Assembly (NCBI GenBank): GCA_018665505.1
Contig: JABJCS010000415.1
Location: forward strand, 1 to 6,278
Direction of reading: 5' to 3'
Source of the DNA: Alphaproteobacteria bacterium
GTDB lineage: Bacteria > Pseudomonadota > Alphaproteobacteria > UBA8366
DNA: 6,278 bases
Both the position numbers and the translations under genes were made by a program. Below are positions 1 to 6,271 of this stretch, in pieces. Under the pieces are notes generated by a model that worked only from the letters and a program-made list of their open reading frames with translations, was not told where the DNA came from and made no database searches. Each line of letters begins with the position of its first letter. Positions within the stretch are counted from its first letter, which is position 1.

Positions 1-652
1 CGACCGATACGCCTTGCTCCATCGCGGTGACAACAGCACTTTGCAACCAGTAAGTCCCGATGCGGTTGGCAATGAATCCCGGTGTGTCCTTGCAGTCGAT
101 CACCGTTTTGCCGAGGCGTACATCGCCGAAACTTCGCATGAGATTAATTACATCACTTCTGGTCTTCGCGCCGCCAACAAGCTCCAACAAGCGCATATAC
201 CGGGGCGGATTGAAGAAATGAGTGATCAGAAAATCCTGCTGTAATGCTTCCGGCATGTCTTCGATCAATTGCGCCAGCGGTATGGTCGACGTGTTCGAGG
301 AAATGATCGAGCCTGGCTTCCGCACCGCTTCCAGCTTGGTATAGAGATCACGCTTGATATCGATACGCTCGATTACGGCTTCGACGATCCAATCGCAATC
401 GGCCAACAGCTCTAAATGATCTTCGATATTGCCAGGTTCGATCCGCTTGGCGTTGCGGGGATGCATCAAGGGCGCGGGATCGGTCTTAAGGAGTCTCGCA
501 ATCGCCCCTTCGGCGATAGCGTTTCTGTTTTCCCGCTCTTTCGGGACGATATCGAGCAGGCGAACCGAGACACCCGCATTCGCCACCTGCGCCGCGATGC
601 CAGCCCCCATAACACCGGCGCCGATTACCGCGACTTTTTCGATCCCACTCAC
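1..652 (-). CDS. fadN: 3-hydroxyacyl-CoA dehydrogenase, FadN type (N-terminal part, cut by window edge)
   Basis: This enzyme oxidises L-3-hydroxyacyl-CoA to 3-ketoacyl-CoA with NAD+ in beta-oxidation. I translated the frame by hand from base 652; it is open through base 2, giving 217 codons with no stop. Visible in order: a Rossmann NAD-binding motif GAGVMGAGIA (residues 11-20), an acidic residue ending the second strand (LLD, about 34), SSNTS (118-122), THFFNPP with the probable catalytic His145, its partner Glu157 in RLLELV, and PGFIANRI with Asn196. The start is GTG at 652-650, overlapping the thiolase stop as GTGA. It has only a weak upstream Shine-Dalgarno (TTGGA), so translation is probably coupled to the thiolase. 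The Rossmann fold sits at the very N-terminus. In FadN proteins such as that of Bacillus subtilis this is followed by a C-terminal enoyl-CoA hydratase domain, the reverse of E. coli FadB. Whether that domain is present lies off-window. A shorter stand-alone dehydrogenase remains possible. Confidence 0.92.
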   Translation of the reverse strand, partial: MSGIEKVAVIGAGVMGAGIAAQVANAGVSVRLLDIVPKERENRNAIAEGAIARLLKTDPAPLMHPRNAKRIEPGNIEDHLELLADCDWIVEAVIERIDIKRDLYTKLEAVRKPGSIISSNTSTIPLAQLIEDMPEALQQDFLITHFFNPPRYMRLLELVGGAKTRSDVINLMRSFGDVRLGKTVIDCKDTPGFIANRIGTYWLQSAVVTAMEQGVSV

Positions 653-1788
653 GAGACGGATTCCAAGATTGTGGCGATCCCTTGGCCACCACCGATGCAT
701 TGGGTGGACAGTGCGTATCGCCCGCCTTCGCGTTGCAAAAGGGCAGCCGCCTTGCCGGTGATCCGCGCGCCCGTCGCACCCAGCGGATGGCCGAACGCAA
801 TGGCCCCGCCATCCAGATTTACCTTTGCCCCATCCAAATCAAGATCACGCATGCAGGCTAGCGCTTGCGAGGCGAAGGCTTCGTTCAACTCCGTCACGTC
901 TATATCGCCGATCGCTAGGTTGGCGCGTTCCAAAGCCTTTCTAGTCGCATGCACCGGACCGATCCCCATGATCTCCGGCGCGCAACCCGCCACCGCGATG
1001 CTCTTGATCCGGGCCAACGGTTTCAGACCTGTACGCTCTGCATACTCTTCACTGCAGACCAGTGTTGCTGCCGCACCGTCGGTCAGAGGAGATGACGTGC
1101 CAGCCGTTACCGTACCGCCCTCATCGAATGCCGGCTTCAAATTCGCCAAGCCTTCAGCCGTGGTATCGGACCGCACGCACCCGTCTCGCTCGATCTTTCT
1201 GCCCCCCACGACAATCGGGACGATTTCATCGTCGAGCCGTCCAGCCTCCATCGCAGCAACGGCCTTATTCTGGCTTCCGACAGCAAACTCATCCTGGGCA
1301 TCGCGGGTGATTTGATATTGGCGGGCGACGTTCTCAGCTGTCTCGCCCATCGATATGTAAGCCTCCGGCCGAGCCTCGAAGAGCTTTGGGCTCGGCAAGG
1401 GATTGTATCCTCCCATGGGCACCCGGGTCATGGACTCGACACCGGCACAGATGAAAGCATCCCCCGCACCCATCGCGATAGCACCGGCCGCCATGTGGAT
1501 CGCGTACATGGATGATCCACAGAAACGATTGACCGTAGCACCGGCGATAGTGATCGGCAGATCGGCTGCAAGGACGACAAGGCGCGCAATGTTGAGCCCT
1601 TGCTCGCCCTCCGGAAATGCACACCCCAGGATCAAGTCTTCCACATCGGTGGGATCGATACCGGTTTTCTCGACCAGTCCCCGCACGATTTGGGCGGCAA
1701 GATCGTCGGGGCGTACTTTCGCTAATTCTCCTTGTTGGGCAAAGGCGAACGGGGATCGAACGTATCCTGCAATGACAGCATTCTTCAT
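649..1788 (-). CDS. fadA: acetyl-CoA C-acyltransferase (3-ketoacyl-CoA thiolase)
   Basis: This 379-residue thiolase has the usual family length (about 380-400) and looks intact. Its catalytic elements are all present: nucleophilic Cys90 in VNRFCGSSM, NEAF at 302-305, His334 in AFGHPLGATGAR, and the second Cys364 in TQCIGGGQG. Cytoplasmic thiolases of this kind cleave 3-ketoacyl-CoA with CoA to acetyl-CoA and a shortened acyl-CoA. The adjacent ligase and 3-hydroxyacyl-CoA dehydrogenase favour this degradative role over a biosynthetic acetoacetyl-CoA thiolase, although the fold alone does not separate them. The ATG at 1788-1786 overlaps the ligase stop (ATGA), and a strong AGGAGG lies 10 nt upstream inside the ligase gene. 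Its own stop overlaps the GTG of the next gene. This dense packing indicates a single transcript with coupled translation and a balanced thiolase:dehydrogenase ratio. Confidence 0.95.
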   Translation of the reverse strand: MKNAVIAGYVRSPFAFAQQGELAKVRPDDLAAQIVRGLVEKTGIDPTDVEDLILGCAFPEGEQGLNIARLVVLAADLPITIAGATVNRFCGSSMYAIHMAAGAIAMGAGDAFICAGVESMTRVPMGGYNPLPSPKLFEARPEAYISMGETAENVARQYQITRDAQDEFAVGSQNKAVAAMEAGRLDDEIVPIVVGGRKIERDGCVRSDTTAEGLANLKPAFDEGGTVTAGTSSPLTDGAAATLVCSEEYAERTGLKPLARIKSIAVAGCAPEIMGIGPVHATRKALERANLAIGDIDVTELNEAFASQALACMRDLDLDGAKVNLDGGAIAFGHPLGATGARITGKAAALLQREGGRYALSTQCIGGGQGIATILESVS

Positions 1789-3575
1789 GGTTCACTTGCC
1801 TCCTCGGAAAGGGTGTTTCGTTTCGCAGCCTCCTCGGCCACCAATTCTTTCTTCGACAATTTACCGATCATCGTCTTTGGCAATTCTTCCCGGAACTCGA
1901 CGAATTCCGGCATCTCGATCCGCGAAAGCCGGTCGCGGAGATAATCCTTCATTTCCCTTTCGGACAGAGACTGTCCGTCGAGAAGCTTCACAAAGGCTTT
2001 CGGTGTCTCGCCACGATAATCGTCGGGAATCCCAATGACGATTACCTCGGCGACGCCCGGATGGGTCATAATCGCTTCTTCGATCATACGAGGATACACA
2101 TTGAATCCGCCGCAAAGGATCAGGTCTTTCTTGCGATCGACGAGAAAGACATAACCGTCTTCATCCATGTAGCCGACATCGCCCGTGTGTAGCCACCCAT
2201 CGATAACTGTGGCGTCGCTTTCTTCCGTGCGCCGCCAATAACTTGGCATGACCTGCGGGCCGGAAATACAGAGCTCACCCTTCTCGCCATAGGGCACGAC
2301 GACTTCGGGATCATCGAGATCACGAAACTCAACGGATGTTCCAGGCAAGGGAATACCGATGGAGTTTTCCTTATTGAGACCGCCAAGTGGGTTAGAAAGT
2401 GCGACCGGCGAGCATTCGGTGAGACCGTAACCTTCGACCAGATAACACCCGGTGAGGGTTTCGAAACCCTGGCGCAAAGCAGCCGGCAACGGAGCGCCGC
2501 CGGAGACGCAATACTTGATCGTGGAGAGATCGTGGTCGTCCAAATCCGGTGCGCCGATGATCGCGGTATAGATCGTCGGCACCCCCATCAACACCGTCGC
2601 CTTGGTTCGTTCGACCGTCTTCAGCAATTGATCGAGTTCGAAGCGCGGTAGCAGCACCAACTCCGACCCCGTCGCAATTCCAAGGTTCATGACCAGCGTC
2701 ATGCCGAAGACATGAAAGAATGGCAACACGCCGATGAACTTCTCTTGGCCCGGCTCCAAATCACCGACCCACGCGAGCACCTGCGCCATATTCGCGGAGA
2801 GATTACCATGGGTCAGCATCGCGCCCTTCGGGGTCCCCGTCGTGCCACCGGTATATTGCAGTAGCGCGATATCGCCATCGAGATCGATTTTCGGCGCTTC
2901 GATCTCTCCATCGTTATTGATCAGATTGGCGAAGGGCACGTGTTGAACGTCCTCCGGAATTTCCGAAAGTTCGCTGCGCTTCAATGTTGAAAATAAAATA
3001 CCTTTGAGAGGCGGCAAAATTTCACTCATCCGGCAGACGATGATCTGGCGAAGCCCTGTGCTCTCCAGCAGGGCGGAAGCCTTGGGATAAAGCTGTTGCA
3101 AGTCCAACGTGACAAGGATCGTCGTTTTCGAATCTTCTACCTGTGCCGCAAGCTCTCGCTCCACATAGAGCGGGTTATAATTCACCACCGTGCCACCCGC
3201 CTTCAGCACCGCGTAGTAACAAATGATCGAATAGGGACAATTCGGCAGGCACAATCCAACTTTTACGCCGCGCTCTACACCGAGATGCCTAAATCCCTTT
3301 GCCGCCTTATTCACTAAATCGCCGATTTCTCGGTACGAATAGGATTTGCCGAGAAAATCAACGCACGGATTATCCCCAAACCGTTCGACGGTTTCATCCA
3401 TGAGACGATGCAACGGCTTGCGCGATATGGTCTGCGACCAGTCGATCTTATCAGGATAACTTGCGAGCCAGGGATAGGGCGTCTCCGGAGTTGCCTCCCG
3501 CAGTGGCGTAAACCCGAACCGCTCACCAATCCTATTGAGTAAGTCTTTTCCACGGACGCCGAACACCGGCTTCAT
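1785..3575 (-). CDS. fadD: long-chain fatty acid-CoA ligase (AMP-forming)
   Basis: This is a 596-residue member of the ANL adenylating superfamily. It activates a fatty acid with ATP to acyl-AMP and then forms the CoA thioester. Visible motifs in order are the phosphate-binding loop YTGGTTGTPKGA (241-252), EGYGLTECSP (381-390), GWLHTGD (460-466), the hinge region DRKKDLI (480-486) followed by GGFNVYP, and the C-terminal PKTMIGKLSKKEL with probable catalytic Lys572. I chose the ATG at 3575-3573 because GGAGG lies 7 nt upstream and the protein then begins MKPVFGVRG. A TTG 15 codons earlier keeps the frame open but lacks a ribosome site and would overlap the preceding gene. About 34 residues precede the PWLASYPDKIDW segment where the canonical fold starts, and a charged tail of roughly 15 residues follows the last motif. 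Chain-length preference cannot be read from sequence; long-chain is inferred from FadD-like architecture and the neighbouring beta-oxidation genes. Confidence 0.94.
   Translation of the reverse strand: MKPVFGVRGKDLLNRIGERFGFTPLREATPETPYPWLASYPDKIDWSQTISRKPLHRLMDETVERFGDNPCVDFLGKSYSYREIGDLVNKAAKGFRHLGVERGVKVGLCLPNCPYSIICYYAVLKAGGTVVNYNPLYVERELAAQVEDSKTTILVTLDLQQLYPKASALLESTGLRQIIVCRMSEILPPLKGILFSTLKRSELSEIPEDVQHVPFANLINNDGEIEAPKIDLDGDIALLQYTGGTTGTPKGAMLTHGNLSANMAQVLAWVGDLEPGQEKFIGVLPFFHVFGMTLVMNLGIATGSELVLLPRFELDQLLKTVERTKATVLMGVPTIYTAIIGAPDLDDHDLSTIKYCVSGGAPLPAALRQGFETLTGCYLVEGYGLTECSPVALSNPLGGLNKENSIGIPLPGTSVEFRDLDDPEVVVPYGEKGELCISGPQVMPSYWRRTEESDATVIDGWLHTGDVGYMDEDGYVFLVDRKKDLILCGGFNVYPRMIEEAIMTHPGVAEVIVIGIPDDYRGETPKAFVKLLDGQSLSEREMKDYLRDRLSRIEMPEFVEFREELPKTMIGKLSKKELVAEEAAKRNTLSEEASEP
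1799..1804 (-). promoter_or_regulatory. Shine-Dalgarno of the thiolase
   Basis: A perfect AGGAGG lies on the minus strand inside the last codons of the ligase gene, 10 nt upstream of the thiolase ATG. It allows independent initiation in addition to coupling through the ATGA overlap. Confidence 0.75.
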
Positions 3576-3613
3576 CGCCCCCCCTCCCACACGAATGTGT
3601 TTCGGGCTTTCAT
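3572..3613 (-). other. possible 13-codon linking ORF between genes 1 and 2
   Basis: A minimal reading frame, MKARNTFVWEGGR, spans the gap between the fusion gene and the ligase. Its ATG (3613-3611) overlaps the stop of the fusion gene as ATGA, and its own TGA (3574-3572) overlaps the ATG of the ligase as ATGA. It runs through the G-rich ribosome site of the ligase. If translated by terminating ribosomes it could couple the two genes without a gap. The peptide resembles nothing I recognise. Such an arrangement could arise by chance, so this is only a candidate. Confidence 0.2.
3583..3587 (-). promoter_or_regulatory. Shine-Dalgarno of the acyl-CoA ligase, with G tract
   Basis: On the minus strand the sequence before the ligase ATG reads GGGAGGGGGGGCG. 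GGAGG ends 7 nt before the ATG at 3575, which is near-ideal spacing and decides the start over the upstream TTG at 3620. A run of seven G lies between the AGG core and the start codon. Confidence 0.8.
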
Positions 3614-5910
3614 GACACAAGCGCTATTTGAGGGATTTCAGAGCGCAAGGACTCAACGAAGGAGAGTACCATCTGCTGGCAATTGCCAATGTTTTCGTAT
3701 GCGATTCCGTGCCGGGTCGACTCAATTAATTCCAGCTGCTTCTCCTCTGATCCGAGCGCCTCCAAAATAGTGTTAGCGCTTGAGGAATCGATGACCGGAT
3801 CGTCCTTCCCGTGGACCACCAATGTCGGCGCCGTTATCGTTGGCAACACCTTCAACAACGCATCTACGGTTTGGCGCAATTCATAGAGGCCGCGTATCGG
3901 AATGCTGCCGTAATTTACATCTGGATGCTCGGATGGATTCGGTCGAAACGGCATCACTCCTTCAAGGCTCGGGATCCAACGCGCAATCGTATTGGCTCCG
4001 TGCAATAACGGGACGAATATCAGGTTGCGATTGCGGAATTTCACCGGCGCGGAAATCGAAGCGACGCCGGCTAATTTCTCCGGCTGCTCCGCCGCAAGCT
4101 GTAAAACCAAGCTACCACCCGTCGAAAATCCGACGAGGCAGATTTGGTCGACATAGGGGATCAAAATCCGATAGCACCGGCGGACCGACTCCAGCCAATC
4201 TTCCCATTCGCGATCCCTCAGATCCCAAGGTGACGTGCCATGTCCTTCCAAGCGCGCGCCGACGACCGTATAACCGGCGGCGCAGAACCTATCTCCCAGC
4301 TCCCGTAATTCGGCCGGCGAGGAGAGAAATCCATGCACCAAGAGAACGCCCATACCGTTCGGTCGATCGGGGGTGAGGAAGTAAGGCTCACCGCCGACAG
4401 TGGCTGTCTCCGCCGCGTTGATCTCGGCGAAACGCGGCTGGTGGTAAGTCTTGCGGCACCAAGCATGACGTTTCTTTTCGTCATCAAAATGCATGGCCGC
4501 ATAAGTTCTATCATCAATTGCATAAGCGGCCTCCAGTGCTCGCGTTATCGCCGAGTTCACCACTCCCAGCGGTGCCACTTCATTGGCGTATACGACGATC
4601 GGGTTCTCCAGGCGGATCTCATCAAAACCGTGTTCATCGCAGAGCTTCGGCAAGAACTGATACGTGTCCGGCAAACTTTCGATCAAACCGGCAAAGCTCG
4701 CAGATGCCCAGAATTCGTCCAACCCACGACCGGCACCGATATCGACGCCTTCGTAAGCTTCAGGATTGTCCAGAACGCGGTGAAGATGAATGGAGCTTTC
4801 ATCTTGCACGTATTTGATCGCGAGATAGAGCGTGCGATGAAACTCCGCGCGGCTCACTTCCATCCGACCGCGATCCACATATGCCAGGATCAGCGAGGAG
4901 GCCAAATGCGCTAAATTCACCGTTATCTCATCGTATATTTCGCGCATATAGGTATCACGCAACCGCGAGGTCTTACGTTGCAAAATTGTCGAGACGAAAC
5001 GCTCGATCCACTTTCCGGAATCCTTGTTGAGAGAGAAAAGATCGTCGAGTGAATCTATCCTCTCGAATAAAACGTCAATCGCCTTCTCTTCCCACCAACG
5101 CTCAAACCTTTGCGGCGCGATCGGCGCGCCGAAGCGAATATCCATATCCGTGTTCTTCAACAGGATATTCCCTTCGATCAGTAATTCCTCCTCGACTTGT
5201 TTGCCCAATTTCTCAACGAAAAAGTCGACACCGCGCCTCAGTACATTGTCCGAAATTCGGATCGGGTAGAAGGTGATATTAGCGGGGACAATCCGTGTCG
5301 GCTTCGCGGCAGCTTCCAGCAAGGCGTCGACATTTTCCATTCCAAGCGATTTTACCCACCGCTCAAGCCGCGGTTGATTGCCGGATTTTTGGACGGAAAG
5401 TATTCGCGATTTTAAGATTTCCAAAACCAAAGCAATGACGGCAGCGCCCGCATGATGCTTGCGCCACATTCCAGCGGTGCGCGAATAGATGCCGTATTGT
5501 CCCTTGTGATCGACCGTGCGGCGATCCTTCACCATGCCGCCTTCAGGAAAGACGATCACTTTGCGGCCGCGCAATGTCTCTGCCGCGAGAAACGGCAGTA
5601 ACCCCGGAAGGTCATTCGGAACTGCACCCACATTCATCAGGAAACGGCTAAGGCCGCCGCCTCCCGCGAACAAATCTTTCGTCGCCACGCTCCGGCAATA
5701 GGCACCGGTCTCCTTGTGTAGCAAGTAGGGAGGGATGATGGTCTCGAAGCGGGCGAAGTGATTGAACAGAAAAATCTGTCCGTCTTCCGCACGCCCATCT
5801 TCATGATGAAACTTAATATTCAGTCCAAGCCGACTCTCGAGTACGGAAAATGCTTTCACACACCAATCGTATGTCGAGGTCTTAATCTCAAGGTCGGCTA
5901 GATCGTACAT
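3610..5910 (-). CDS. acyltransferase (PlsC-like) / alpha-beta hydrolase fusion protein
   Basis: This 766-residue protein has two catalytic modules. Residues about 25-265 resemble a glycerolipid acyltransferase: FNHFARFE (49-56) in the position of the HX4D box but with Glu56 instead of Asp, a glycine-rich LFAGGGGLSRFLMN segment (80-93), FPEGG (121-125) matching FPEGTR, and IVPANITFYPI (207-217). A largely helical, charged stretch follows (about 270-490) with no motif I recognise. Residues about 500-766 form an alpha/beta-hydrolase of the monoacylglycerol lipase/carboxylesterase kind: oxyanion HGF (526-528), nucleophile Ser596 in GFSTGG, Asp704 in HGKDDPVI, His734 in STRHGIAYE. No signal peptide or clear membrane helix is seen, so it is probably cytoplasmic or peripheral at the membrane. 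As first gene of a beta-oxidation operon it plausibly frees or transfers acyl chains from a glyceride or other ester; the true substrate is unknown. ATG 5910 was chosen because AAGG lies 5 nt upstream; an in-frame TTG at 5928 lacks a ribosome site. Confidence 0.88.
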   Translation of the reverse strand: MYDLADLEIKTSTYDWCVKAFSVLESRLGLNIKFHHEDGRAEDGQIFLFNHFARFETIIPPYLLHKETGAYCRSVATKDLFAGGGGLSRFLMNVGAVPNDLPGLLPFLAAETLRGRKVIVFPEGGMVKDRRTVDHKGQYGIYSRTAGMWRKHHAGAAVIALVLEILKSRILSVQKSGNQPRLERWVKSLGMENVDALLEAAAKPTRIVPANITFYPIRISDNVLRRGVDFFVEKLGKQVEEELLIEGNILLKNTDMDIRFGAPIAPQRFERWWEEKAIDVLFERIDSLDDLFSLNKDSGKWIERFVSTILQRKTSRLRDTYMREIYDEITVNLAHLASSLILAYVDRGRMEVSRAEFHRTLYLAIKYVQDESSIHLHRVLDNPEAYEGVDIGAGRGLDEFWASASFAGLIESLPDTYQFLPKLCDEHGFDEIRLENPIVVYANEVAPLGVVNSAITRALEAAYAIDDRTYAAMHFDDEKKRHAWCRKTYHQPRFAEINAAETATVGGEPYFLTPDRPNGMGVLLVHGFLSSPAELRELGDRFCAAGYTVVGARLEGHGTSPWDLRDREWEDWLESVRRCYRILIPYVDQICLVGFSTGGSLVLQLAAEQPEKLAGVASISAPVKFRNRNLIFVPLLHGANTIARWIPSLEGVMPFRPNPSEHPDVNYGSIPIRGLYELRQTVDALLKVLPTITAPTLVVHGKDDPVIDSSSANTILEALGSEEKQLELIESTRHGIAYENIGNCQQMVLSFVESLRSEIPQIALVS

Positions 5911-5950
5911 ATGGGCCTTACGATTCAATTTACTGCCGATAACCCTCTCA

Positions 5951-5973
5951 TGATTAACGACAAATGTTAATCA
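5951..5973. promoter_or_regulatory. perfect 8-bp inverted repeat, probable operator of the fatty-acid operon
   Basis: TGATTAAC (5951-5958) and GTTAATCA (5966-5973) are exact reverse complements separated by 7 nt. The dyad lies 40 nt upstream of the fusion gene ATG and just downstream of a possible -10 element, a position suited to repression. Symmetry and size fit a dimeric TetR-, GntR- or LysR-type regulator. No regulator gene is in the window, so the protein is unknown. The AT-rich arms and missing T-run argue against a terminator. A third copy of the half-site GTTAATC occurs at 6171-6177. Confidence 0.55.
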
Positions 5974-5987
5974 CTTACTAACGCTTC

Positions 5988-5993
5988 ACTATA
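5988..5993 (-). promoter_or_regulatory. possible -10 element of the leftward operon
   Basis: TATAGT on the minus strand matches five of six bases of the sigma-70 -10 consensus and would start transcription near 5980, placing the inverted repeat at 5951-5973 in the first transcribed bases. No convincing -35 is found 16-18 nt upstream (the hexamers there are A-rich, such as GAAAAA). TTGATC nearby is only 6 nt away, too close to pair with it. It may be an activator-dependent promoter or a chance match. Confidence 0.3.
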
Positions 5994-6025
5994 CAGATGG
6001 ATCAAGCGCGTTTTTCTAATGGTTT

Positions 6026-6056
6026 CAATATATTGGTAGAGTCCGGACTGAATTCA
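6026..6056. repeat. cluster of three short perfect palindromes
   Basis: Within about 30 bases lie CAATATATTG (6026-6035), AGTCCGGACT (6040-6049) and TGAATTCA (6049-6056), each its own reverse complement. They sit upstream of the -10 candidate at 5988-5993. They may be protein-binding sites. Individually such short palindromes are common; the clustering is the reason to record them. Confidence 0.35.
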
Positions 6057-6080
6057 AGAATCGTGTGGTAGAAATCGGCA

Positions 6081-6108
6081 GTGACAAAATTTAGCCTCCG
6101 GATATGTT
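6081..6108 (+). promoter_or_regulatory. candidate rightward sigma-70-like promoter
   Basis: GTGACA (6081-6086, five of six matches to TTGACA) and TATGTT (6103-6108, four of six to TATAAT) are separated by 16 nt. Transcription would begin near 6115 and run toward the ribosome site at the right edge, leaving a leader of roughly 160 nt. The match is modest and unsupported by other signals. Confidence 0.25.
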
Positions 6109-6148
6109 AAGTTGAATCCAACAAAATCACGAACGGCGCCGAGGCTAA
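6091..6148. repeat. 8-bp inverted repeat with 42-nt loop in the intergenic region
   Basis: TTAGCCTC (6091-6098) and GAGGCTAA (6141-6148) are exact reverse complements. The loop contains the near-palindrome GTTGAATCCAAC (6111-6122, one mismatched pair), able to form its own small hairpin, and GGCGCC (6135-6140). It could be a structured leader RNA or a pair of protein-binding half-sites. If the rightward promoter at 6081-6108 is real, the left arm would not be transcribed from it, which favours a DNA-level role for that case. Confidence 0.4.
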
Positions 6149-6265
6149 TACTGAAACTCTCGACGTGACGGTTAATCCTCTTGCGAAAAGAGAAAACTTG
6201 AGCTACTCCCCGGAATTCGGACACTGACGTAAGCTACGATTTGTAGTCTGCTGGTCTTCATGGAG

Positions 6266-6271
6266 AAGGAG
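6266..6271 (+). promoter_or_regulatory. strong Shine-Dalgarno at the right edge, for a rightward gene starting near 6279
   Basis: AAGGAG, within GAGAAGGAGA, ends 7 nt before the window edge, so a start codon at or right after 6279 would be ideally placed. An ATG at 6260 is also open to the edge (MEKEIR...), but it has no ribosome site of its own, so I favour the off-window start. The neighbour would be transcribed divergently from the fatty-acid operon and could be its regulator; this is a guess from position only. Confidence 0.5.

Noticed and set aside
416..1315. Long plus-strand reading frame of 299 codons
   Set aside because: It is opposite the dehydrogenase and thiolase genes, both of which show full catalytic motifs. 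The plus-strand product is rich in Arg, Pro and Ser, shows no domain, and is typical of antisense shadow of GC-rich genes.
1403..2038. Plus-strand frame of 211 codons across the thiolase/ligase junction
   Set aside because: It spans two real genes on the opposite strand and has low-complexity Ser/Arg/Pro composition without recognisable domains.
3576..3620. Upstream TTG start that would extend the ligase by 15 residues
   Set aside because: The added residues have no ribosome site ahead of them and overlap the fusion gene, while the ATG at 3575 has an excellent one.
4333..4914. Plus-strand frame of 193 codons opposite the fusion gene
   Set aside because: No motif, no ribosome site, and it lies antisense to the well-supported linker and hydrolase region.
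5997..6071. Plus-strand 24-codon frame beginning MDQARFSNG
   Set aside because: No Shine-Dalgarno, ordinary chance length, and it overlaps the palindrome cluster.
6176..6195. Small stem CTCTT-GCGAA-AAGAG as a terminator or leader hairpin
   Set aside because: Only five base pairs with no T-run; too weak to call.
6172..6261. Minus-strand 29-codon frame beginning MKTSRLQIV in the intergenic region
   Set aside because: It has an ATG but no ribosome site, since the preceding bases are pyrimidine-rich, and it overlaps the rightward ribosome site. The length is expected by chance.
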